NCBI GenBank assembly: GCA_020344055.1
Contig: CP070813.1
Span: 653,499 to 708,577, forward strand
Source: Candidatus Zixiibacteriota bacterium
GTDB taxonomy: Bacteria > Zixibacteria > MSB-5A5 > UBA10806
Direction: 5' to 3'
Length of the DNA: 55,079 bases
Shown here: one piece after another, positions 1 to 7,045 of the stretch
How positions within the stretch are numbered: position 1 is the stretch's first letter
How the letters are laid out: each line of letters starts with the position of its first letter
The notes under the pieces: generated by a model
What the model was told of the DNA's origin: nothing
The model's database searches: none
Seen by the model: the letters and a program-made list of their open reading frames with translations, nothing else
Program-made: the position numbers and the translations under genes

Positions 1-402
1 ATCGCCGATCCCTTAGTCGAAGCCATAGCCGATTCCACCGGCGGTGCGATTAATCTCTACAATGAGATAAGTAAATATATGGGTCTTGAGCCTTGTCCGT
101 TTGCTCCTGGTGGATTGCTTCAAATGTACGATCCCATAGCCGATGTAGTTAAATTTGAAGTCGTCTCTACCGAAGACGGGGCAGGAGTTGATATTTATGA
201 TGAAATCGGCAAGTATATGGGATTAGATCCTTCACCATTCACGCCCGGCGGCCTTCTCAGAATGTATGATCCGGTGGCCGATGCCGTAAAGTTTGAAGTA
301 AGTTCTACAGAGGATGGGGCCGGTATCGATATTTATGACGAAATAGGCAAGTATATGGGCTTCGATCCAACACCTTTTACACCGGGCGGATATTTATATA
401 TG
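1..402 (+). repeat. 138-bp (46-aa) in-frame tandem repeat
   Basis: The codon for the Met of YMG recurs at 79, 217 and 355, exactly 138 bp apart, with a partial unit upstream of 79. Each unit reads as two about 23-residue half-units, one with PSPFTPGGLLRMYDP and one with GAGIDIYDEIGKYMG. Related single or double units occur in the 1223 gene (about 2500-2710) and once in the 3477 gene (about 5515-5610). Confidence 0.9.
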
Positions 403-1077
403 ATCGAATCCACCGGTTTTGTCATTGATACCAATATAACGATGGGATCGGACGGTTACATTCAGGTAGAAAATGGCGTTACCATCGGACCCAATACCAA
501 TACCGGAGAACATACCCTGGTTATGGGCGAAGGAACCAGCGCATCCGGCAATAACTCCTTCGCGGGCGGCAGACATGCGCAGGCCGATCATAATAACAGT
601 TTTGTCTGGTCCGATCTACCCATCGGACCGTCAGTAGTACCCCTGCAGACCTCTTCCGATAATCAATTTCTGGTCAGGTCCGCGGGTGGAATCAAATTTT
701 ATACCAACGCCAATCTTACATCCGGCGTGGAGCTAACTCCCGGCTCCTCTTCATGGTCTTCAATAACAATTCTCGACGGCATCCGCAATCTGCGCCCGGT
801 CGACGGAGCTGATATACTGAACAAAATCGAACAACTTCCCATAAATCGTTACAGCTTCAAATCGGAAGACGAAAACGTCGAACATATCGGCCCTATGGCC
901 GATGATTTCCACAATCTTTTCGGCGTGGGAGTGGATAACCAGCATATCGATATGCTCGATCCTTCCGGTATCGCATTAGCCGGGATTAAAGAATTAATTA
1001 AGGAAAATAAACAGCTTAAAAATATTGTTAAGGAATTAAGAGATGAAATTGAAAAACTGAAAACCAAAACCAATTAA
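1..1077 (+). CDS. Fibre-like surface protein, 5' truncated by window edge
   Basis: The reading frame is open from base 1, so the true start lies upstream; an internal ATG at 79 is only inside the repeats. The visible part has three 46-residue repeats (cores YMGLDPSPFTPGG, MYDPVADAVKFEV, DIYDEIGK), then a YadA/Hia-head-like stretch (TIGPNTNTGEHTLVMGEG), a conserved region shared with the next gene (FYTNANLTSGVELTPG), an S74-like chaperone region (LRPVDGADILNKIEQLPINRYS) and a short C-terminal coiled coil (ELIKENKQLKNIVKELRDEIEKL). The order repeats-head-chaperone-coil is that of trimeric phage-tail or adhesin fibres. The SSRRWK-type cleavage motif seen in the 3477 gene is absent. It is a close paralogue of the 1223 gene. 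A surface fibre role is inferred from architecture; the ligand is unknown. Confidence 0.85.
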   Translation: MADPLVEAIADSTGGAINLYNEISKYMGLEPCPFAPGGLLQMYDPIADVVKFEVVSTEDGAGVDIYDEIGKYMGLDPSPFTPGGLLRMYDPVADAVKFEVSSTEDGAGIDIYDEIGKYMGFDPTPFTPGGYLYMIESTGFVIDTNITMGSDGYIQVENGVTIGPNTNTGEHTLVMGEGTSASGNNSFAGGRHAQADHNNSFVWSDLPIGPSVVPLQTSSDNQFLVRSAGGIKFYTNANLTSGVELTPGSSSWSSITILDGIRNLRPVDGADILNKIEQLPINRYSFKSEDENVEHIGPMADDFHNLFGVGVDNQHIDMLDPSGIALAGIKELIKENKQLKNIVKELRDEIEKLKTKTN

Positions 1078-1090
1078 TGGCAGCAAGAGA

Positions 1091-1136
1091 ATGTAGGTCG
1101 GGTTCCGACCCCGCTTTAGCGGGGGAGAAACCCGAC
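1091..1136. repeat. 46-bp double-hairpin intergenic repeat, copy 1
   Basis: This stretch is identical over 46 bp to 3383-3428. It has an outer inverted repeat (GTCGGGTT / AACCCGAC) and an inner one (CCCCGC-TTTA-GCGGGG), so it could fold as nested or cruciform hairpins. It lies between the first and second fibre genes. No poly-T tract follows, so a terminator role is doubtful; a dispersed REP-like palindrome is likelier. Confidence 0.8.
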
Positions 1137-1222
1137 ATCAGGATTAATAGGAAAATTAAATGAAAGGAAAATAAATACAAACTAAAAATCCAAAATCTCA
1201 ACCTATTTAAAGGGAGGAAGTA

Positions 1223-3379
1223 ATGCGAAGCAAAGCTACAACCGTGATCCTGACAGCTTTGATTTTCGCAACCGTGACCTTAACAGCTTCAGCGCAAATC
1301 CCGCTGAACATGAGCTACCAGGCCCGCCTGGCCGACAACGCCGGCAACCCGGTGCCCGACAGCAGCTACGATATGGAATTCCGATTCTACTCGGATTCCA
1401 CCGGCGGCGTTCCGGTCTGGACCGAGTCGTTTTTCGATGTCTTCACCGATAACGGCTTTTTTGATGTTTTTCTCGAGATGGATCTCGATAATCTGGATGG
1501 GCCGCTCTTCTTGGAGATAATGGTAGGCGACGAAATCATGTCACCGCGAGCCCCGTTGGCATCAGTGCCCTTCAGCGCCATCTCGCAAAGAGTGCAGGGG
1601 GATATCATTACCAATGAAGGGTATATGGTGTTAACAAACGCTGACGGCGATTCATCTTTCAGCATTCTATCGGACGCTGGAACTGATATTATCAGCGTCA
1701 AGATGGCGCACCCGCCCGAACAACCCGCTTTCGAATTGATTTCTAACGGTGTCGATGACCAAATAAGTATGAAAATGGCTCATCCCCCGGAAGGACCGGG
1801 GATTAATGTTATGGCTGATGGTATAGCCAATTCTATTAATTTCAGATTGATCCATCCCCCGGAAATGCCTTCAATTGAAATGTCTGCCGATGCCGCACAG
1901 TCATCTTTTAAAATGATGGACCCCACCGATGAAAAAGTAGGCTTTGACGTATTCGTCGGGGGCGAGGGAAACTCCATGAAACTTATGGATCCCTCTGATG
2001 AAATAGTGCCTCTGGTAGAGCTATCGGCCCTTAACACCGAAAGTTCTATGAAGTTAATGGATCCCACCGATGAAAAGGTGGGCTTCGACGTATTTATAGG
2101 GGCGGCAGGAAATTCTCTGAAACTTATAGACCCCGATAATGATAGCGTATCCGCAATTGAAATGTCCGCCGACGCGGCCAAGTCATCATTCAAAATGATG
2201 GATCCCGGCGATGAGAAGGTGGGCTTTGACGTATTCGTCGGAGGAGAAGGTAACTCCATGAAACTTATGGATCCTACTGATGAAATAGTGCCTTTGGTAG
2301 AGATGAATGGCGGAATCGGCGGGGAAGCTAACTTTAGAATGTTCAATCCCCAGCCCGAACCGCCTGAACCGCTTCTGGAAATGAATACAGATCAATACGG
2401 CGCCACTTTCGCCATGACCGCCCCGCAGGCTGCCGGCCCCGGTGATCAGATCACCGATCCCCTTTTCGAGGTTACGGCCGATTCCACAGGCGGTGCCATT
2501 AATTTATACGATAATATCGGTAGATACATGGGCCTTGAGCCCATGCCGTTTACTCCCGGCGGCATATTTAGAATGTATAGTCCCCTATCGGATGCCGTGA
2601 AATTTGAAGTCTATACTAGCGCGGATGGGGGTGGCGTCGGTCTATATGACGATATAGGAAAATACATGGGCTTTGAGCCCAGCCCCTTCGTTCCCGGCGG
2701 TTTTGTTTACCTGATCGATCCCTCTTCCGGAGATACGACCATATCTTTAGATACGCATGGTTATATCCAGGTCGATAAAGGTATCACTTTGGGCCCCAAC
2801 ACGAATAACGGAGAACGTAATCTGGTCGCCGGTACAGGCAATACAGTTAACGGCTGGTATAATGTTGTGAGCGGATACGGTTCTCAGTGCGATTACAACA
2901 ATAACTTCATATGGTCCGATTACCCGGTCGGGCCGTCAGTAATACCGGTGCAGTCATCAGGCAACAACCAGTTCCTGGTCAGGGCCACCGGTGCGGTAAA
3001 ATTCTATACCAACGCCAATCTCACATCCGGCGTTCAACTGACCCCTGGCGCCACCTCCTGGTCTTCCATAACGACTCTCGACGGCGTGCGCAACCTCCGG
3101 CCTGTTGACGGAGGGGAGATATTAAATAAAATCGAACAGCTTCCTATCAACCGCTACAGCTACAAATCTGAGGATGAGTCCGTCGAGCATGTCGGCCCCA
3201 TGGCCTACGATTTTCACAATCAGTTTGGAATCGGCGTTGATGACGAACATATCTCCGCTCAGGATCAATCCGGTATCGCCTTAGCGGGAATGAAAGAAAT
3301 GATAAATATTATAAACGAACTTAAAGACAAAAACGCCGAACTCGAAAGGAGGATCGCCGAACTGGAGGGAACACGGTAG
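1223..3379 (+). CDS. Modular fibre-like surface protein with S74-like C-terminus
   Basis: 718 aa with a strong SD (GGGAGGAAG) before ATG. Domain order: Sec signal peptide (about 1-25, ending TASA-Q); an N-terminal domain of about 100 aa with the MSYQARLADNAGNPVPD signature shared with the 3477 and 7046 proteins; about 160-400, repeats of 23-25 aa (MKMAHPPEGP, MKLMDPTDEKVGFDVF, FRMFNPQPEPPEP); about 425-490, two units like the 46-aa repeats of the upstream gene; a YadA-head-like stretch (GITLGPNTNNGERNLVAG); an S74-like chaperone region with NKIEQLPINRYSYK; and a coiled-coil tail ending ELERRIAELEG. It was probably exported by Sec and displayed or assembled as a trimer, by analogy with S74-terminated tail fibres. 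The autocleavage motif is not visible. Flanked on both sides by identical 46-bp palindromes, suggesting tandem duplication of gene plus spacer. Confidence 0.85.
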   Translation: MRSKATTVILTALIFATVTLTASAQIPLNMSYQARLADNAGNPVPDSSYDMEFRFYSDSTGGVPVWTESFFDVFTDNGFFDVFLEMDLDNLDGPLFLEIMVGDEIMSPRAPLASVPFSAISQRVQGDIITNEGYMVLTNADGDSSFSILSDAGTDIISVKMAHPPEQPAFELISNGVDDQISMKMAHPPEGPGINVMADGIANSINFRLIHPPEMPSIEMSADAAQSSFKMMDPTDEKVGFDVFVGGEGNSMKLMDPSDEIVPLVELSALNTESSMKLMDPTDEKVGFDVFIGAAGNSLKLIDPDNDSVSAIEMSADAAKSSFKMMDPGDEKVGFDVFVGGEGNSMKLMDPTDEIVPLVEMNGGIGGEANFRMFNPQPEPPEPLLEMNTDQYGATFAMTAPQAAGPGDQITDPLFEVTADSTGGAINLYDNIGRYMGLEPMPFTPGGIFRMYSPLSDAVKFEVYTSADGGGVGLYDDIGKYMGFEPSPFVPGGFVYLIDPSSGDTTISLDTHGYIQVDKGITLGPNTNNGERNLVAGTGNTVNGWYNVVSGYGSQCDYNNNFIWSDYPVGPSVIPVQSSGNNQFLVRATGAVKFYTNANLTSGVQLTPGATSWSSITTLDGVRNLRPVDGGEILNKIEQLPINRYSYKSEDESVEHVGPMAYDFHNQFGIGVDDEHISAQDQSGIALAGMKEMINIINELKDKNAELERRIAELEGTR
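1700..2310 (+). repeat. Alternating 69/72-bp (23/24-aa) in-frame repeats
   Basis: The Asp codon of the MxDP core falls at 1919, 1988, 2060, 2129, 2201 and 2270, giving spacings of 69, 72, 69, 72 and 69 bp, that is a 141-bp super-repeat. Looser units with MAHPPE cores precede it. Core features are an alternating hydrophobic/charged strand (S-x-K-L-M), a DP or HPP turn with following acid, and a second strand. Confidence 0.85.
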
Positions 3380-3382
3380 AAA

Positions 3383-3428
3383 ATGTAGGTCGGGTTCCGA
3401 CCCCGCTTTAGCGGGGGAGAAACCCGAC
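3383..3428. repeat. 46-bp double-hairpin intergenic repeat, copy 2
   Basis: Identical to 1091-1136 over all 46 bases, with the same outer (GTCGGGTT/AACCCGAC) and inner (CCCCGC/GCGGGG) arms. It starts 3 bp after the stop of the second fibre gene, as copy 1 lies just after the stop of the first. Confidence 0.8.
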
Positions 3429-3476
3429 GCTCAGCTAAATTTAGAGAATTTAAACTTCAACTAAAGGAGAGTGAGA

Positions 3477-6038
3477 ATGGGAAAGCGAAACTGCGTAATT
3501 GCGATGCTTGCTTCTTTGATCTTGCTTTTCGCAGGATTCGCGACAGCATCGACCGTAATCAACTATCAGGGTCTTTTGACCGACGCCTCCAGCAATCCCG
3601 TGCCGGATGATACCTACCAGATAATATTCAGCATCTGGGATGCTCCAACCCTCGGAAATCAACTCTGGACAGAGCCGCATCCCGCCGTACAGACAACAAA
3701 CGGCCATTTCAGCGTGGAGTTGGGAAGCATCGATCCCATCAACCTGGATGATCTCGGTTCCGCGGCATTATACCTGCAGATGCAGGTGGAAACAGAACCC
3801 CCCATGGATCCCCGTATACAATTGAACTGGGTACCCTATGGAGCAGTTTCCCAGAGAGTATTGGGCGATGTGGTAACCGACGAGGGCTCGTTGACTATCC
3901 AGTTGCCGGAATCCGAACAACTGCCATACATAAACATGAACGTCGATTCTGCGCAGGCCAACGTTATGTTATCGCCGGGTTATCCCGATGGTCCCGGGAT
4001 TAATATGGTGTTGACGGAGACACTGGAAGGCATGGGCGCGGAACTGACATTGCGGGGAGAGAATGGCAGTACAAACGTAGGAATGGGTGCCGGGCCCGGA
4101 GACAGCTTTTTTGATGTTATGTATACCATACCGCTTGCAGTGGATATGAGAGGTGTTGAGATTTTAGCCGACTCCTCTGATGCCAGCGTTTCTATCAAGC
4201 GCGAACTCCCTGATGCCGAACCGCCGTTTACGCTCTTTGAGGCTTCCGCGAACGATGCCATGACGCAGCTGAATATGAGAGGCCTGAGCCTTATGGATGG
4301 CCCTGCGGTAAACATGCAAGTTACACTCACAACAGAAGCCTATGATGCCGGCATGGCCTTTATCGGCGCGGAAGGCGGACCGACCCTGAAAGCCGGAGCC
4401 GATCCCGACTCCGCCGGGATAATAATTATTGGGGGAACGCCAACAGATGGCAACAAATCGATAAATTTGCAGGCCAATACTGGCGAGGCCGGGATAATAG
4501 TCATCGATTCACAGCCTACCGGCGAGGAAAAATCGATCAATATAGGAACCAGTACCGATGAGGCCGGGATAATAGTCATCGATTCCAAACCGACTGGCGA
4601 GGTCAAAACGGTCAATCTGGAAACCAGTACCGATAATGCCGGGATTATTATCATCGATTCCAAACCAACCGGCGAAGAGAAATCGATTAACCTGGAAACC
4701 GATATCAGTACTGCCGGGATAATAGTTATCGATTCACAGCCTACCGGCGAGGAAAAATCGGTCAATATAGGAACCAGTACTGATAATGCCGGGATAATTG
4801 TCATTGATTCAAAGCCCACGGGCGACAGCGCCATAGTCGAGATGACCGCAAATAACGGTGCCGATTTGACCATTAATTTCACCCAACCTCTAGATAATCA
4901 GGCCCATGGAGTGGGATTGGCCGCCAATTCCGGTCTGGCGGATGTTAACGTTTATTTCGCCGAACCCCTCGATGAGGGCAGACACGGCGTCCAGATTTTC
5001 TCCGACAGCACGGGCGGGAATATAAATGTTTATCAGGAACTGGCGGAAGGAGAAGAGATAGGTACTCCCATGTTTTCCGTCAGCGGATCGCCGGATACCG
5101 GCGTGAGCGCCAGGATTTTCAATCCTCTGTTGGAACCCCCCGGCCGCGATCCAATGATTGAGATGAGGACCGCACCTGGCAACAACGCCAGTTTCGTAAT
5201 GTTCCAGCCTCAACCCGAACCGCCCGGAAATCTACACGAGGCCATCATGATGGAGACCAGTTATAACGGCAGCAGAGCTCTCGGCGCAAGCGTCAAGATG
5301 TTCCAGCCACAGCCGGAACCCCCCGGAATTCCGGCCGCGATACAGATGGCCGCGCAGACAAACAATACATTTTTTGATGTTTTCAAATATACCCAGGATC
5401 CCATGGGTGGAATGGACAGCAGCGGAATGCATATGACCGCCGATTCCAGCGAAATTTCTATGGAGCTATTGCAGGGCGCCAATACCTGGGTGAAATTGTT
5501 CGCCAACGAGGACGGCGGAGGTATAAAATTTTTCGATGACGGTTCTGAATATATGGGCGTCGAACCCAGTCCCTTTTACAACGCCGGCGATATGAAAATG
5601 TATGATTCCACTCAAGCGACGTCCATCATTGTATCGTCGCTGGGCATGGTATCAATAGGTACGGGAGTGATGGGGAATATCCTCACAATTGCCCGTGGTG
5701 CCTCCACTTTTCCCATCGCCGACGCCTGGACATTGTATAGCTCGAGAAGATGGAAAAGAAAAATCGAGCCGATCGAGGGATCGCTGGATAAGGTTATGAA
5801 CCTGCGCGGTGTCTCCTTCGAATGGAAGGACAGCGGCAAGGAGGATATCGGCCTGATAGCCGAGGAAGTGGCGGAAGTTGTACCTCAAGTTGTCGCTTAC
5901 GAGGAAAACGGCGAGGACGCTCAATCGGTCGATTACGCCCGCCTGGTGGCGCTTTTGATAGAAGCTACAAAAGAGCAACAGAAAGAGATAGAGGAACTGA
6001 AGGCAGAAGTAGACGAACTGCGAGACAGAATTAGATGA
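3477..6038 (+). CDS. Large modular fibre-like surface protein with canonical S74 chaperone domain
   Basis: 853 aa from ATG 3477, chosen because AAGGAG at 3464-3469 is 7 nt upstream; a GTG at 3471 is too close to it. Signal peptide (about 1-24), then the N-terminal domain (INYQGLLTDASSNPVPDDTY) shared with the neighbours, a β-repeat shaft including six 25-aa units (AGIIVIDSQPTGEEKSINI), further units with FQPQPEPPG cores, one YMGVEPSPF unit, and a C-terminal S74 domain: SSRRWK (Ser755, Lys760), then LRGVSFEWK, DIGLIAEEVAEVVPQVV and a coiled coil. In characterised S74 proteins a Ser and a Lys five residues later catalyse self-cleavage that releases the chaperone after trimer folding, so this protein may self-process. 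Display on the cell surface is inferred. Confidence 0.88.
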   Translation: MGKRNCVIAMLASLILLFAGFATASTVINYQGLLTDASSNPVPDDTYQIIFSIWDAPTLGNQLWTEPHPAVQTTNGHFSVELGSIDPINLDDLGSAALYLQMQVETEPPMDPRIQLNWVPYGAVSQRVLGDVVTDEGSLTIQLPESEQLPYINMNVDSAQANVMLSPGYPDGPGINMVLTETLEGMGAELTLRGENGSTNVGMGAGPGDSFFDVMYTIPLAVDMRGVEILADSSDASVSIKRELPDAEPPFTLFEASANDAMTQLNMRGLSLMDGPAVNMQVTLTTEAYDAGMAFIGAEGGPTLKAGADPDSAGIIIIGGTPTDGNKSINLQANTGEAGIIVIDSQPTGEEKSINIGTSTDEAGIIVIDSKPTGEVKTVNLETSTDNAGIIIIDSKPTGEEKSINLETDISTAGIIVIDSQPTGEEKSVNIGTSTDNAGIIVIDSKPTGDSAIVEMTANNGADLTINFTQPLDNQAHGVGLAANSGLADVNVYFAEPLDEGRHGVQIFSDSTGGNINVYQELAEGEEIGTPMFSVSGSPDTGVSARIFNPLLEPPGRDPMIEMRTAPGNNASFVMFQPQPEPPGNLHEAIMMETSYNGSRALGASVKMFQPQPEPPGIPAAIQMAAQTNNTFFDVFKYTQDPMGGMDSSGMHMTADSSEISMELLQGANTWVKLFANEDGGGIKFFDDGSEYMGVEPSPFYNAGDMKMYDSTQATSIIVSSLGMVSIGTGVMGNILTIARGASTFPIADAWTLYSSRRWKRKIEPIEGSLDKVMNLRGVSFEWKDSGKEDIGLIAEEVAEVVPQVVAYEENGEDAQSVDYARLVALLIEATKEQQKEIEELKAEVDELRDRIR
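4413..4862 (+). repeat. Six 75-bp (25-aa) in-frame tandem repeats
   Basis: The GCCGGGAT motif starts at 4413, 4488, 4563, 4638, 4713 and 4788, exactly 75 bp apart. The units encode AGIIVIDSxPTGEEKSINx followed by TSTDx. The third-to-sixth units are more alike than the first, and the last diverges at its end, as expected of unequal exchange or slippage. Confidence 0.93.
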
Positions 6039-6108
6039 AAAAAACTTTGAAAAAATGTTTGCAAAATAGATCGAAATGTGTATTTTTAAAAAAGAGAGAG
6101 GAGAATAG

Positions 6109-6696
6109 ATGAAGATCATCAATATCGTACTCTTGATATTTTTGATGACATCGTTTGCCATAGCCCAGAATTACCAGATCGATTGGTACGTCATAGCCTC
6201 GGGCGGGGGAGAGATGTCATCGACCAACTACAGCGTCAACGGCACCGCCGGGCAGCCGATTACAGGGAGCTCATCATCGCCCAGTTACATCGTTGAATCG
6301 GGATACTGGGTAGGTGCCGGTGCACCAGCGGGATGCGATTATACGGTCGGCGATGTCAACGGCAGCGACAGCTATAACGGCCTCGATATCACCTATGGCG
6401 TCAACTACTTCAAGGGCGGTCCCGATCCCATGTGCCCGTACGGTTCCTGTCCTATTCCCCCCTGCGACGTTTTCTACTACTGCGGTGATGTTAACGCCAG
6501 CTGCAGCTACAACGGTCTGGATATAACCTACGGCGTAAACTATTTCAAAGGCGGCCCCGGACCGCTGCCCTGCGGCGATTGTCCCCCCAGCGGGTTGATA
6601 GTTACATCGGTACCGGGTGAAGTCATCAAATCCCCGGCTGTCTTAAATGTGAAGCCGAAAGTGAAGGTCAAAGAAAAAGAAGAACTGAAAAGATAA
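6109..6696 (+). CDS. Small secreted protein with two dockerin-like motifs
   Basis: 195 aa, preceded by GAGAGGAG. Signal peptide about 1-19 (ending FAIA-Q). The next about 55 residues form a conserved domain (IDWYVIASGGGEMSS, GTAGQPITGSS, YIVESGYWVGAG) found again at the start of the 8857 protein. Then two copies of a dockerin-like motif, GDVNGSDSYNGLDITYGV and GDVNASCSYNGLDITYGV, each ending YFKGG. The 12-residue loop D-V-N-x-[SA]-x-x-x-N-G-L-D places D/N/N/D at positions 1, 3, 9 and 12 of an EF-hand-like calcium loop; position 5, usually D, is S or A. Cys residues around each motif may form disulfides. A Lys/Glu-rich tail follows. It sits 70 bp after the S74 fibre gene and before a terminator. 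No cohesin is seen in the window, so its partner is unknown. Confidence 0.8.
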   Translation: MKIINIVLLIFLMTSFAIAQNYQIDWYVIASGGGEMSSTNYSVNGTAGQPITGSSSSPSYIVESGYWVGAGAPAGCDYTVGDVNGSDSYNGLDITYGVNYFKGGPDPMCPYGSCPIPPCDVFYYCGDVNASCSYNGLDITYGVNYFKGGPGPLPCGDCPPSGLIVTSVPGEVIKSPAVLNVKPKVKVKEKEELKR

Positions 6697-6725
6697 TAAA
6701 TCGCAGAATTCAGATTGTCTTTTTG

Positions 6726-6752
6726 AAAGGGATTGCGACAGGCAGTCCCTTT
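6726..6752 (+). terminator. Rho-independent-type terminator after fibre/dockerin cassette 1
   Basis: Arms AAAGGGATTGC and GCAGTCCCTTT pair over 11 bp (one G-T) with a 5-nt loop, followed by ATTTGTT. It lies 30 bp after the stop. Its sequence is nearly the same as the terminator at 9490. Confidence 0.75.
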
Positions 6753-7045
6753 ATTTGTTAATATAGACATTTTAATATCTTTTTTATTGACAATTTCTGC
6801 TGGTATTTTTAATTGGGTATTAGATTCTGCTTCTTTGATATTTGCACCTCAGGCATTAAATTGACCCGATAACTAAACTGGCTTCGTATTCCGGTTACGA
6901 ATATTCGGAAACAATTCATGCGTAAACGAAAGGAGGATGTCGAATATCTATCTTATTGATTTGTTGGTTGTCAGATACATCCCGAGATTTTTGCTGTTCA
7001 ATTTGACAACTTGAGCAAACTACCAAACCTAACTGAGGAGCGATA
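6753..7045. other. Intergenic region of about 290 bp, possible promoter
   Basis: AT-rich and without a convincing gene. A TTGACA at 6787-6792 with TAATTG 17 nt downstream could be a weak promoter for the 7046-9417 pair. An AAAGGAGG at about 6929-6936 directly abuts an ATG (25 codons), too close for normal initiation. The SD for the 7046 gene is TGAGGAG just upstream of its ATG. Confidence 0.4.

Noticed and set aside
4413-4862. CRISPR-like periodicity
   Set aside because: The 75-bp periodic units are contiguous and translate in frame as 25-aa repeats, with no spacer-like variable segments and no cas genes.
4340-4882. Long minus-strand reading frame opposite the 75-bp repeats
   Set aside because: It is a by-product of the in-frame repeat and codon bias of the plus-strand fibre gene; it has no SD, signal or recognisable domain. 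The same holds for 1780-2346 (minus) in the second fibre gene.
5652-6161. Minus-strand 169-codon frame over the end of the S74 gene
   Set aside because: It runs opposite a well-supported domain and ends in low-complexity Phe/Ser-rich sequence; there is no start context.
6918-7014. Small leader-peptide frames (13 and 25 codons) before the 7046 gene
   Set aside because: The AAAGGAGG directly abuts the second ATG and the encoded peptides show no attenuator-like feature or downstream hairpin.
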